Shown here: positions 26,849 to 36,550 of the stretch, in pieces
Layout of the letters: the number at the start of each line of letters is the position of its first letter
How positions within the stretch are numbered: position 1 is the first letter of the stretch
NCBI RefSeq assembly: GCF_003387355.1
Contig: NZ_QUNH01000001.1
Coordinates: forward strand, 1,659,510-1,723,509
Reading direction: 5' to 3'
DNA from: Winogradskyella sediminis
GTDB lineage: Bacteria > Bacteroidota > Bacteroidia > Flavobacteriales > Flavobacteriaceae
Length of the DNA: 64,000 bases
Position numbers and translations under genes: made by a program
Notes under the pieces: model-generated
Databases searched by the model: none
Told to the model about the DNA's origin: nothing
Seen by the model: the letters and a program-made list of their open reading frames with translations, nothing else

Positions 26849-28099
26849 ATGGACGTTCCAATTCAAAAGAAGAAATTTTCAAATCAAAAAGTAGGATTAG
26901 CTTTAGGGATTTTAGCATTAATAGCTTTAATCGTGTATGTTATTTTTCAAACCTCAGGTGGTTCAAAATTGAATGTGGATAAAGAGCGAATTTCAATTAG
27001 TACAGTCAGTGAAAATGTATTTCAAGAAAACATTCCGGTTAACGGTATTGTGCTTCCTATTACCACTATTTATTTAGATGCTTTGGAAGGTGGGCGTGTA
27101 GAAGAGAAGTTTGTTGAAGATGGTGCCATGCTTAAAAAAGGAGAACCAATTTTAAGATTATCTAATACCGATTTGGAATTGAGTCTTATTAACCAGGAAA
27201 CGTCGGTGTATAATTTATTGACACAAATGCAGATTTCTCAAAATGCAGCGCGCCAAAATACCATTAACCGCCAAAATCAATATACTGATGTTGAAAATAA
27301 TCTCATTGAAGCCGAACGTGTTTATAATTTAAACAAACGTTTATACGAAAAAGGGGCGATTGGAAGAATGGACTACGAGTCGTCTCAGAATAATTATGAG
27401 TACCAAAAGGAACGTATGAAACTTGCGCAACAAGTATTATCAGAGGATAGTATTTCATCAAAATTAGAAGTCAATCAGGCTAGAAATTCATATGCTAGAA
27501 CTCAAAGTGCATTAGAGCTGATGCGAAAAAAAGTTGGGGACTTGGTGGTGAGAGCACCAATCGATGGGCAGTTAACGTCGCTAGATGCTGAAATCGGACA
27601 GTCTATTAATAAAGGCACACGGTTAGGTCAAGTCGATGTGATCACTGGTTATAAAGTAAGAGTAGATATTGATGAACATTATATTTCCAGAATTTATAAT
27701 GGTCAAACCGGAACCTTTGTGTTGAATAATAAAACCTACACTTTAGAAATTAAAAAGGTATTTACACAAGTTACCAATGGTCGTTTTCAAGTGGATATGA
27801 AATTTGTAGGTGAAGTGCCTGAAGGCATTCGTAGAGGTCAGAATTTGCAAATTCGTGTGGCCTTAAGTGCAGAAAAAGAAGCGTTGTTAGTAGCGAAAGG
27901 TGGCTTCTTTCAAAAAACAGGAGGGAACTGGATGTTTAAAGTCAGCGAAGATGGAAATACCGCGTACAAAGTCAACATAAGATTAGGAAGCCAGAATACA
28001 GAATATTACGAAGTCTTAGAAGGATTAAATCCTGGAGATAAAGTGGTGACGTCTAGTTATGATGCTTTTGGAGATACGGAAGAGTTGATTTTGAAATAG
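26849..28099 (+). CDS. HlyD/MacA-type periplasmic adaptor protein
   Basis: Membrane fusion protein of 416 residues: one N-terminal anchor helix (about residues 16-36), a lipoyl-like segment (GRVEEKFVEDGAMLKKGEPIL), a long coiled-coil hairpin (about 110-220), the second lipoyl half VRAPIDGQLTSLDAEIGQSI, then beta-barrel domains. It would bridge inner-membrane permeases and the TolC-like protein of this locus. An upstream ATG at 26798 lies within the promoter core, so ATG 26849 is chosen. Confidence 0.9.
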   Translation: MDVPIQKKKFSNQKVGLALGILALIALIVYVIFQTSGGSKLNVDKERISISTVSENVFQENIPVNGIVLPITTIYLDALEGGRVEEKFVEDGAMLKKGEPILRLSNTDLELSLINQETSVYNLLTQMQISQNAARQNTINRQNQYTDVENNLIEAERVYNLNKRLYEKGAIGRMDYESSQNNYEYQKERMKLAQQVLSEDSISSKLEVNQARNSYARTQSALELMRKKVGDLVVRAPIDGQLTSLDAEIGQSINKGTRLGQVDVITGYKVRVDIDEHYISRIYNGQTGTFVLNNKTYTLEIKKVFTQVTNGRFQVDMKFVGEVPEGIRRGQNLQIRVALSAEKEALLVAKGGFFQKTGGNWMFKVSEDGNTAYKVNIRLGSQNTEYYEVLEGLNPGDKVVTSSYDAFGDTEELILK

Positions 28100-28205
28100 A
28101 AGCATGAGACATGAACCAAGATAATAAAGAATAGAAAAAAAGACTAAAATTAACAACCAATAACTAAGGGCTAATAGCCAAAGCTACAAGATAAAAACTT
28201 ATACG

Positions 28206-28883
28206 ATGATACAAATAAAAGACCTAGAAAAATTCTATAAAACCGAAGAAGTACAAACCATAGCCTTAAACAAATTATCATTTGATGTGAAAGAAGGTGA
28301 GTTTGTGGCGATCATGGGGCCTTCGGGATGTGGGAAATCGACCTTATTAAATATTTTGGGATTACTAGACGATCCTGATGGAGGTAGTTTTATGTTTAAC
28401 GGCACGGAAGTCGCTGGTTATAATGAGCGCAAGCGTTCAGAATTACGCAAACACAATATTGGTTTTGTTTTTCAAAGCTTTAATCTCATTGATGAACTAA
28501 CGGTGTTTGAAAACGTAGAATTACCCTTAATCTATACAGGTGTTAAACCAGCAGAACGTAAAAAGCAAGTGGAGGCGGTTTTAGAAAAAATGCAAATTAT
28601 GCATCGTCGTAATCATTTTCCGCAACAATTGTCTGGTGGACAGCAACAACGTGTGGCTGTTGCCAGAGCTGTGGTCAACAAACCAAAACTAATTCTTGCC
28701 GATGAGCCAACAGGTAATTTGGATAGTACTAATGGTAACGAGGTAATGGATTTATTAATAGATCTTAATGAAGCCGGAACAACCATCATCATGGTAACAC
28801 ACAGTGAGCACGATGCTAAGTACAGTCATAGAATTATCAGAATGTTAGACGGACAAAAAGTAACTGAGAATATATTAGCGTAG
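28206..28883 (+). CDS. MacB/LolD-type ABC ATPase (first copy)
   Basis: ABC ATPase of 225 residues with an intact set of motifs: Walker A GPSGCGKST, Q-loop FQSFNLIDELTVFENVELPL, signature LSGGQQQRVAVARAV, Walker B LILADEPTGNLDS with normal D-loop, and H-loop VTHSEHD. It should power the FtsX-type permeases downstream by mechanotransmission rather than classical transport. The adaptor gene ends 106 bp upstream. Confidence 0.92.
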   Translation: MIQIKDLEKFYKTEEVQTIALNKLSFDVKEGEFVAIMGPSGCGKSTLLNILGLLDDPDGGSFMFNGTEVAGYNERKRSELRKHNIGFVFQSFNLIDELTVFENVELPLIYTGVKPAERKKQVEAVLEKMQIMHRRNHFPQQLSGGQQQRVAVARAVVNKPKLILADEPTGNLDSTNGNEVMDLLIDLNEAGTTIIMVTHSEHDAKYSHRIIRMLDGQKVTENILA

Positions 28884-28888
28884 TCTAT

Positions 28889-28915
28889 CCTGCAAGGTTT
28901 TTAAACCCTTGTAGG
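28889..28915. repeat. Intergenic palindrome CCTGCAAGG type, copy 1
   Basis: An imperfect inverted repeat with arms CCTGCAAGGTTT and AAACCCTTGTAGG, just past the ATPase stop. Copies 1 and 3 (55914) are near-identical and both continue into TAT. No T-run follows, so it is not a standard terminator. Confidence 0.75.
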
Positions 28916-28924
28916 TATATAATG

Positions 28925-28952
28925 ATCAATCAATCAATCAATCAATCAATCA
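28925..28952. repeat. Tetranucleotide repeat (ATCA)7
   Basis: Seven perfect tandem ATCA units in the 168 bp between the ATPase and the first permease. Such repeats can change length by slippage, which here could alter the spacing between the two genes. Confidence 0.95.
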
Positions 28953-29051
28953 GGCCGAAAACACTTCAGTAAATCATAAAACAACCAATCAATTACGACT
29001 GAAGTGTCGAAGCCAAATCAATCAAAAAACGAACAGTAATTCATAGAAGCC

Positions 29052-31451
29052 ATGCTCAAAAATTATTTCAAAATAGCGTTTCGGAATCTTATTAAAAATA
29101 AGGTGTATTCATTTATCAATATTTCAGGTTTAGCTGTTGGCATGGCAGCGACGATTATGATTGGTTTATGGGTGACTGATGAATTAAATTTTAATAATCA
29201 CTTTAAAGATAAAGGTAGCATAGCTCAGGTTTTTCAAAGTCAAACTATGAATGCTAATGTTAATACGAGTCCTGCAGTGCCAAGACCTTTAGAGTTTGCT
29301 TTACGTCAAGATCATACTGATAATTTTAAGCATATTGTGATGTCATCTTGGGAACAACCGCGATACCTGAAATTTGGTGAAACCAATATTTACATAACAG
29401 GAAACGCAATGCAAGAAGGGGCAACAGCTATGTTGGATTTGGATATTATTTCGGGAGTAAAAGATGGCCTTAAAGAGAAGAATTCAATTATGTTATCAGA
29501 ATCTGCTGCAAAGTCTTTATTTGGTAATGAAACCGCTCTCGGAAAAATAGTAAAAGTGAATAATGAGGATGATTTAATTGTGTCTTCGGTTTATAAAGAC
29601 ATTCCAACAAATAACTCATTTAGCGATATGGAATACATCATTCCATGGAAACATTATGTAACAACCCAGCCTTGGTTAGAATTGTCAAAGGATGCTTGGG
29701 GAAATAATTCATTTCAGCTGTTTGTGCAAATTAACGAGAATACGACTATGGATGTGGTAACCTCTAAAATTAGTGATGTAAAGAAAAATGCCTCATCTGA
29801 AACAGCTCAATTTAATCCACAATTATTCCTGTTACCTATGAAAGATTGGTATTTGCGAAGTGAGTTTGAAAATGGAGTGCAATCTGGTGGACGTATTGAA
29901 AACGTTTGGTTGTTTGGTATTATAGGTTTATTCATTCTGTTATTAGCTTGTATTAATTTTGTGAATTTAAGTACCGCACGTTCCGAAAAACGAGCGACAG
30001 AAGTAGGCATTAGAAAATCGATTGGCTCACAACGTAGTCAGCTTATTTTTCAATTTTTAAGTGAATCGTTTTTAATTGTGTTTCTGTCGTTTATTGTTGC
30101 ACTTGGATTAGTGTTGTTATTCTTAAACGGATTTAATAATTTGGCTAGTAAAGCCATCGTTTTTCCGTGGGAAAATCTTCAGTTTTGGTTAATTTCATTG
30201 GCTTTTGTAATTATTACGGCATTTTTAGCAGGAAGTTATCCAGCCATTTATTTATCATCTTTTAATCCAGTTGCGGTATTAAAAGGCACCTTCAAATCTG
30301 GTCGTTATTCATCTTTGCCTCGAAAAATTTTAGTAGTCGCACAGTTTACCGTTTCGGTAGCCTTAATTATAGGAACATTAGTGGTGATGAATCAAATTCA
30401 GTTTTCTAAAGATCGACCTGTTGGGTATGATAAAGAAGGACTCATTCAAATTCCAGTTATGAGTAACGAGTTTATCGGGAAAAAAGATGTCATGAGGAAT
30501 CAGTTTATAGCCTCTGGAGGTGCTTTAGAAATGACGGGTACAAGTGGGCCAATGACTAATGTATGGTCTAATAGATCTGGTTATACTTGGGATGGTAAGC
30601 CAGCTGATTTCCAGGAAGATTTAGCATATACATCAGTCTCATATGAATTTGTGGAAACTTTAGGCTTAAAAGTTACTGCTGGTCGTGGGTTTTCTCGGGA
30701 ATTCGCTTCAGATTCAAATGCTGTATTACTTAATGAAACGGCTGTGAAATACATGGGACTTATAGACCCAATAGGTAAATTTATTAGAGATTCTGATACT
30801 GAAGATCCAAGTCCACCTTTAAAAATTGTAGGAGTTGTTGAAGATATGATTATTCAATCGCCTTACAGTCCTGTGAAACAAGCGATGTATGTTTTTGATA
30901 GCGAAGATAATACGGCGTTTTATAATGTAAGACTTAATCCTGAAAAAAGCACCAGTGAAAATTTAGCGCTTATTGAAGGTGTCTTTAAGAAGAACTTCCC
31001 TAACACTCCTTTCGACTATCAGTTTGTAGATGAAGAATATGGAGCAAAGTTTGAATCAGAAGAACGCGTTGCCAGTTTAGCCAGAGTATTTACAGTGTTA
31101 GCGATTTTTATTAGTTGTTTAGGTTTATTTGGATTAGCATCTTTTGTGGCTGAACAACGTACTAAAGAAATTGGGGTCCGTAAAGTCTTAGGAGCATCCA
31201 TCAGTCAGTTATGGTTATTGCTTTCAAAAGATTTTATCACGCTTGTGGTCATCGCATTATTAATTGCATCTCCGTTAGCCTATTATATTATGGGACAATG
31301 GTTACAAAAATTTAGCTATCGTACCACAGTCAGTTGGGATGTCTTTGCTATTGCTTGTTTTGGAGCGTTAATCATTACACTAATCATTGTAAGTTTCCAA
31401 GCGATTAAAGCGGCAACCTCTAATCCGGTAAAGGCATTGCGTACCGAATAA
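29052..31451 (+). CDS. MacB/FtsX-type ABC permease 1
   Basis: Permease of 799 residues with the double-length MacB-like layout of Bacteroidota. N-terminal amphipathic FKIAFRNLIKNKVYSFINISGLAVG and first helix precede a large periplasmic MacB_PCD domain (about 45-270), an FtsX segment with helices around 285-420, a second periplasmic domain and a C-terminal FtsX segment with EQRTKEIGVRKVLGAS. It is the first of four homologous genes. It probably forms dimers with the adjacent ATPase; export of peptides, lipids or antimicrobial compounds is possible, and the substrate is unknown. Confidence 0.9.
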   Translation: MLKNYFKIAFRNLIKNKVYSFINISGLAVGMAATIMIGLWVTDELNFNNHFKDKGSIAQVFQSQTMNANVNTSPAVPRPLEFALRQDHTDNFKHIVMSSWEQPRYLKFGETNIYITGNAMQEGATAMLDLDIISGVKDGLKEKNSIMLSESAAKSLFGNETALGKIVKVNNEDDLIVSSVYKDIPTNNSFSDMEYIIPWKHYVTTQPWLELSKDAWGNNSFQLFVQINENTTMDVVTSKISDVKKNASSETAQFNPQLFLLPMKDWYLRSEFENGVQSGGRIENVWLFGIIGLFILLLACINFVNLSTARSEKRATEVGIRKSIGSQRSQLIFQFLSESFLIVFLSFIVALGLVLLFLNGFNNLASKAIVFPWENLQFWLISLAFVIITAFLAGSYPAIYLSSFNPVAVLKGTFKSGRYSSLPRKILVVAQFTVSVALIIGTLVVMNQIQFSKDRPVGYDKEGLIQIPVMSNEFIGKKDVMRNQFIASGGALEMTGTSGPMTNVWSNRSGYTWDGKPADFQEDLAYTSVSYEFVETLGLKVTAGRGFSREFASDSNAVLLNETAVKYMGLIDPIGKFIRDSDTEDPSPPLKIVGVVEDMIIQSPYSPVKQAMYVFDSEDNTAFYNVRLNPEKSTSENLALIEGVFKKNFPNTPFDYQFVDEEYGAKFESEERVASLARVFTVLAIFISCLGLFGLASFVAEQRTKEIGVRKVLGASISQLWLLLSKDFITLVVIALLIASPLAYYIMGQWLQKFSYRTTVSWDVFAIACFGALIITLIIVSFQAIKAATSNPVKALRTE

Positions 31452-31475
31452 TCATCAATCAAAAAACGAACAATC

Positions 31476-33893
31476 ATGTTTAAAAATTATATAAAAATTG
31501 CACTCAGAAACCTTTGGAAGAATAGAACGTTTACAGTGCTTAATGTGGTTGGACTTACGGCAGCATTTGGTGTGGCTATTTTATTAGCGATGTATGCCGT
31601 TTTTCAATTGTCTTTTGATCGCTTTCATGAACATGGAGACGCCCTTTATATGGTGTATTCTGAAGATAGTACACCCAATGGTGTCGAAGCTAACATCTCA
31701 AAATCGGAGCCTTTTGCTGCCGCTTTAAAAGATGAGGTTGCGGGAGTTGAGAAAATTACGCGCTATGTTAGTACTGGTGTCTTATTAAGTCAAGAAGACA
31801 AGCAATTCGGTATGAGTACGGCTTATGTGGATCCCGATTTTTTTAACATGTTTAGCTTTCCAATTATAAAAGGTGATAAGACAAATCCAATAGCGTCAGA
31901 GTCTTCTGTGGTAATGACTGAACTAGCTACGAAACGTATTTTTGGAGATGAAGAGCCCATCGGACAAACGGTTAGCATTCTAAGAGATGAGCAACAAGTA
32001 CCGTTTACGGTTACAGCAATTGTAAAAGATTCTCCGAATACCAGTTCTATGGGATTTGATATCGTTCTGAATTTTAAAAGCCAGAATGAACATGCCTATG
32101 CTAGAACAATCGGTCGTTGGGACATGGAGAACCATGAAGTATATATGCAACTTGCAGAAAGTGTACAACCTAAGCAATTTGAAAAGAGTACCACAGATTT
32201 TACGCAATTACATTACAAAAACGAGATTGATAATGCTAAACGTGATGGGTTTCAACCAAATACTGACGGACTTTATAGACAACTAAAACTATTGCCTTTG
32301 GCAGATGTTCGTTTTGCTAATTTTAATCAAGGTCCAGTAACAGTAAGTCGTACCATGCCTTATTTGGTCTTGGGGATTTCAACTTTAATTCTGTTTATCG
32401 CTTGTGTGAATTTTATCAATATGAGTATTGCTAAAAGTGCGCAACGTTTGCGTGAGATTGGCATGCGAAAAACATTAGGTGCAAACAAAAAACAGCTGTT
32501 TTTTCAGTTTTGGGGTGAAAGCATTTTAGTGTTTTTAATTTCCATCGGACTAGGAATTTTATTAGCTGTGTTTCTACTGCCTTATTTTCAAACCTTATTT
32601 AAAACCCAAGCGTCATTGGCAACCTTACTAAACCCATCATTGTTGTTGGTGCTTATTTTAAGTGTTTTGCTGATTACATTAATTGCTGGAGGTTATCCCG
32701 CGTTATTAATGAGCCGCCTAGGAACCTTACAAAGTTTAAAAGGGAAGCTCGACGTCAATGGTAAAAACCATTTGCGAAATAGTTTAATGGTCTTGCAATT
32801 CGGCATTGCTATTTTACTGATTAGTGGTACGCTTGTACTTTGGGATCAGGTGGAATTTATGAGGACTAAAGATTTAGGTTTCAATAAAGATCAGGTGATT
32901 GCTTTTCCTCTGAATGGTCAACTTAACGATCAACAAGCTATAGAATTACTTCGAAATACGCTTCAAGATAAACCTAATATTGTAAGTGTTACAGCATCCA
33001 ATAACATTTTAGGTTTAGGAAAAGATGGCTCACGCTCTACAAGTGTCTTGGGTTTTGAACATCAAGGTCGCGGTGTAGAAACACACATGGTGGTGGTTGA
33101 TGCCGATTATATTGAAACCTTAGACTTGAATATTATTGAAGGTCGTTCATTTCGAAAAAACTTAGCGAGTGATAGTCTTTCGGTTATTATCAATGAAGCC
33201 ATGGCGAAGCAACTTAATGAAGATGATATTTTAGCCTCACAGATAGATTTAGATGATGCTGTATATTCTGTAGTAGGTGTTATTAAAGATTTCAATTTTC
33301 AAGAACTCGACCAGAATATTGCGCCAATGACCTTATTTGCGCTTCCTAATTGGAATTTGCGCAATGCATACGTTAAGGTATCATCACAAAATTTAGAGCA
33401 AGCCTACACCGATGTAAAAGCAGCTTGGAATACTATTGAACCTAATGCCGAATTTCAAGGGTCTTTTTTAAATGAAAATATTGATAGAACCTTACGACAT
33501 GAGCGTACCATGATTACCATGATTGGTAGTGGTTCTATTTTAGCTATAATCTTAAGTTGTATCGGTTTATTTGCCATGTCTTTGCTTATTGTAGCACAGC
33601 GAAAAAAGGAAATTGGAGTTCGTAAAATAGTCGGTGCCAGTGTCTCGGCTATTACAATATTACTGACTAAAGACTTTTTAAAATTAGTCGTTATCGCTTT
33701 TTTAATCGCGTCGCCAATAGCATGGTGGGCAATGCATAATTGGTTACAGAATTATGCGTATCGTATAGAACTTAATATTTGGATGTTTTTAGGTGCAGGC
33801 GGCATCGCAGTAGTGATTGCCATGTTAACCATAGCTGTAAAAACAATAAAAGCGGCAACCTCTAATCCTGTAGAATCTTTAAGAACGGAATAA
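31476..33893 (+). CDS. MacB/FtsX-type ABC permease 2
   Basis: Second permease paralog, 805 residues, with the same architecture: N-terminal YIKIALRNLWKNRTFTVLNVVGL, periplasmic domain, FtsX unit with LREIGMRKTLGANKKQL, second periplasmic domain, and C-terminal RKKEIGVRKIVGASVSAI with three helices. It starts 24 bp after permease 1 and ends VESLRTE, the conserved C-terminus shared by all four. Sequence divergence in the periplasmic parts suggests different partners or cargo. Confidence 0.9.
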   Translation: MFKNYIKIALRNLWKNRTFTVLNVVGLTAAFGVAILLAMYAVFQLSFDRFHEHGDALYMVYSEDSTPNGVEANISKSEPFAAALKDEVAGVEKITRYVSTGVLLSQEDKQFGMSTAYVDPDFFNMFSFPIIKGDKTNPIASESSVVMTELATKRIFGDEEPIGQTVSILRDEQQVPFTVTAIVKDSPNTSSMGFDIVLNFKSQNEHAYARTIGRWDMENHEVYMQLAESVQPKQFEKSTTDFTQLHYKNEIDNAKRDGFQPNTDGLYRQLKLLPLADVRFANFNQGPVTVSRTMPYLVLGISTLILFIACVNFINMSIAKSAQRLREIGMRKTLGANKKQLFFQFWGESILVFLISIGLGILLAVFLLPYFQTLFKTQASLATLLNPSLLLVLILSVLLITLIAGGYPALLMSRLGTLQSLKGKLDVNGKNHLRNSLMVLQFGIAILLISGTLVLWDQVEFMRTKDLGFNKDQVIAFPLNGQLNDQQAIELLRNTLQDKPNIVSVTASNNILGLGKDGSRSTSVLGFEHQGRGVETHMVVVDADYIETLDLNIIEGRSFRKNLASDSLSVIINEAMAKQLNEDDILASQIDLDDAVYSVVGVIKDFNFQELDQNIAPMTLFALPNWNLRNAYVKVSSQNLEQAYTDVKAAWNTIEPNAEFQGSFLNENIDRTLRHERTMITMIGSGSILAIILSCIGLFAMSLLIVAQRKKEIGVRKIVGASVSAITILLTKDFLKLVVIAFLIASPIAWWAMHNWLQNYAYRIELNIWMFLGAGGIAVVIAMLTIAVKTIKAATSNPVESLRTE

Positions 33894-33903
33894 TCATCAT
33901 CAA

Positions 33904-33929
33904 CCTGCCAGGTGTTTAAAACCTTGTGG
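33904..33929. repeat. Intergenic palindrome CCTGCAAGG type, copy 2
   Basis: A diverged copy: CCTGCCAGGTGTTT and AAAACCTTGTGG form the two arms between permease genes 2 and 3. Confidence 0.6.
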
Positions 33930-33952
33930 ATTTTGCTATAAAACAACACATC

Positions 33953-36400
33953 ATGATTAAAAATTATTTCAAAATAGCATGGAGGAACCTTATGAAGCAT
34001 AAGGTGTTTTCTCTAATAAATATTATTGGATTAACCATTGGTTTAAGTGCCTCTTTTGTGATTGGTTTAATGATTTATTACGATGCTACCTTTGATACAT
34101 TTCATAAAGATAAGGATCGTATTTATAGAGTAGTTACCGATTTAACGAGTCCTGAAGCTAATTTTTCAATTCCAGGAGTCACTTTAGCATTGGAGGATGC
34201 TATTTCCGAGAATTCAAATTTTGAAACCGTTAGTGGGTTTTATATTGAACGGCCTTCAAAAGTTGAAAATAGAGTATTAAATTCCGAATTTAAATGGCCC
34301 AACTTCGTCATTTTTGCAGATGCTAATTATTTTAAGATTTTCAATTATAAATTTTTAGCTGGTAATACATCTGAAATTTTAGCAAGTCCAAATAATGTTA
34401 TTCTTACCGAAAATCGAGCAGCTGATTATTTTCCAAATACAAAACCTTCAGATATTATTGGAAAAACCTTGGTTTACAATGATTCACTTCATATAACAGT
34501 TACAGGAATTGTTGAGAATTTTAAAGAACGAACAGATTTTGTGTTTGAAGAATTTATCTCGCATTCAACAATTTTGCAAACACGATTGCGAGACGATTTC
34601 CTTAATAAAAATTGGAACAATACCAACGATGCGTCTCAGCTATTTGTAAAGGTGACTTCAAATGCCGACTTATCAGCCATACAAAATCGTTTGGATGATT
34701 TAGCAAAGGAGCACCAAGATGAGGAATCTAAAAAATATGGTGATGAACAAAAGTTTACACTTCAACCATTAGGAGATATTCACTTCAACGAAAAGTATGG
34801 TATTTACGATTGGTCTAAAGGTCAGGCCAGTAAATCGCTACTTATAAATCTCGCTTTAGTGGCGATATTTCTATTGCTTTTAGGTTGTATCAATTTTATC
34901 AATCTAAATACAGCGCAAGCTTCTCAGCGTGCTAAAGAAATAGGAATCCGTAAAACATTAGGAAGCTCTAGAAAACAGCTGATAGGTCAATTTATGGGTG
35001 AAACCTTTTTATTGGTTTTAGTGTCTGCAGTATTATCGCTATTGCTTTCTAGATGGTTGATTAATGTGTTTTCAGATTTTGTGCCAGAAGGTTTAAGTTA
35101 TGAGTTGATGAAATCACCCATAATTATTCTTGGTATCGCTATTCTATTACTATTAGTGACATTTTTATCTGGTTTTTATCCAGCATTAGTACTTTCAAAA
35201 TTTAACACGGTTGCCGTTTTAAAAAATCATTTAGCTGTCGGAAATAAAAAGGTGAAACTTCGTAAATTCTTAACGGTTTTTCAGTTTTCTATTGCTCAAG
35301 TATTTGTAATTGCTACGTTGTTGGTTGGTCAACAAATTAATTTTCTTTTAGAAACAGATATGGGTTTTAAAACGGATGCTATTGTGTCTGTTTATAGCCC
35401 TAGAGCGGAACGTGAAATTTCTAAAAAAGAGCTTTATGCCCAAAAATTAAGAGCTATTCCGGAAATTAAGTCGATTAGTATTGGAAGCCATGCACCTGCA
35501 TCTATTTCAACGAATAGTTCTTCAGTTACTTATAATAATGGTGACAATGAGGTTAATATAGACTTACAATTTATTTTTGGTGACGTCAATTACGCTGAGG
35601 TATTTGAGTTAGATCTTATAGCAGGACGAACCATCAGAAATGATACTGTTAAAGAGTTAGTAATTAATGAGACATGCCGAAAAAGACTTGGGTTTAAAAG
35701 TCCCGACGAAGCTATTGGAAAAACAGTTTTATTCGGTGATCAAAGTGTGCCTATAGTCGGAGTTATGGCAGATTTTTTCCAACGTTCCTTGCGAAGCCCT
35801 ATTAAACCCATGGCATATAGAGGAGACTGGTATCAACAAGATTGGAGTCAGTTTCAAGCTGTTCATATCGCATTTCAAAATGAATCATCAGCGGATTTTA
35901 AAGGAACACTTTCAAAAATTGAAAATGTTTATAAATCGGTTTATTCAGAAACAGACGATTATCGCGTAGAGTTTTTAGATGAAACCATTCAGCGGTTTTA
36001 TAATCGGGAGCAAAAGATGTCCAAACTTTTAAATTGGGCAACAAGCTTGTCAATTCTCATTAGCTGTTTAGGATTGCTCGGACTTGTGATTTATACCACT
36101 AACCGTCGTGTAAAAGAAATAGGAGTGCGTAAAGTTTTGGGAGCGTCATTGTTACAGATTAATGCACTCTTATGTAAGGAGTTTTTAATCTTGGTAGCGA
36201 TTGCTTTTGTTATTGCTGCACCAATTGCATATTACGGCATTCACAATTGGTTACAAGATTTTGCATACAAAACAAGTATAAGTTTCTGGGTGTTTTTAGT
36301 GAGTGGTTTGGCTATGATTGTCTTTGCCTTATTAGTCATCAGTCTAAAGACGCTTCAGGCGGCAAATGCTAATCCTGTGGATTCTTTACGCTCAGAATAA
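33953..36400 (+). CDS. MacB/FtsX-type ABC permease 3
   Basis: Third paralog, 815 residues. ATG 33953 gives MIKNYFKIAWRNLMKHKVFSLINIIGL, the standard family N-terminus; the longer frame from 33926 is not needed. Both FtsX units are present (AKEIGIRKTLGSSRKQLIGQ and VKEIGVRKVLGASLLQI). It is the last gene before the second promoter region and probably closes the first transcription unit. Confidence 0.9.
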   Translation: MIKNYFKIAWRNLMKHKVFSLINIIGLTIGLSASFVIGLMIYYDATFDTFHKDKDRIYRVVTDLTSPEANFSIPGVTLALEDAISENSNFETVSGFYIERPSKVENRVLNSEFKWPNFVIFADANYFKIFNYKFLAGNTSEILASPNNVILTENRAADYFPNTKPSDIIGKTLVYNDSLHITVTGIVENFKERTDFVFEEFISHSTILQTRLRDDFLNKNWNNTNDASQLFVKVTSNADLSAIQNRLDDLAKEHQDEESKKYGDEQKFTLQPLGDIHFNEKYGIYDWSKGQASKSLLINLALVAIFLLLLGCINFINLNTAQASQRAKEIGIRKTLGSSRKQLIGQFMGETFLLVLVSAVLSLLLSRWLINVFSDFVPEGLSYELMKSPIIILGIAILLLLVTFLSGFYPALVLSKFNTVAVLKNHLAVGNKKVKLRKFLTVFQFSIAQVFVIATLLVGQQINFLLETDMGFKTDAIVSVYSPRAEREISKKELYAQKLRAIPEIKSISIGSHAPASISTNSSSVTYNNGDNEVNIDLQFIFGDVNYAEVFELDLIAGRTIRNDTVKELVINETCRKRLGFKSPDEAIGKTVLFGDQSVPIVGVMADFFQRSLRSPIKPMAYRGDWYQQDWSQFQAVHIAFQNESSADFKGTLSKIENVYKSVYSETDDYRVEFLDETIQRFYNREQKMSKLLNWATSLSILISCLGLLGLVIYTTNRRVKEIGVRKVLGASLLQINALLCKEFLILVAIAFVIAAPIAYYGIHNWLQDFAYKTSISFWVFLVSGLAMIVFALLVISLKTLQAANANPVDSLRSE

Positions 36401-36402
36401 AC

Positions 36403-36441
36403 TGTTCATTTACGAACAAGATGTGTATCAAAAACGAACAC
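36403..36441 (+). promoter_or_regulatory. Twin upstream activator sites before permease 4
   Basis: Site 1 is a perfect inverted repeat TGTTC-ATTTAC-GAACA at 36403-36418. Site 2 is GTGT-N11-ACAC at 36423-36441. It shares 18 of 19 bases with site 2 upstream of 26849, and the 20 bp distance between the sites is the same. Confidence 0.7.
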
Positions 36442-36490
36442 TATGGATTTTAAAATAAAAATTAATTAATTGATTTTTAGTGTTTTGTGG

Positions 36491-36510
36491 TTTTGGCATC
36501 ATCTTCACTA
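36491..36510 (+). promoter_or_regulatory. Sigma-54-like promoter of permease 4-ATPase 2-OMF unit
   Basis: TTTTGGCATCATCTTCACTA, one base different from the core at 26801 and likewise 68 bp from the start of upstream site 2. It lies 40 bp before the ATG at 36551. The -24 part is good and the -12 part weak. Confidence 0.6.
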
Positions 36511-36550
36511 CATAATAAGTAGTAATAATTAATTCAGTCAAAAAAAGAAT

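Noticed and set aside
29020..29040. TCAAAAAACGAACA near permease starts (also 31457-31472) as extra regulator sites
   Set aside because: They resemble half of activator site 2 but lack the GTGT half and any promoter core; likely chance or decayed copies.
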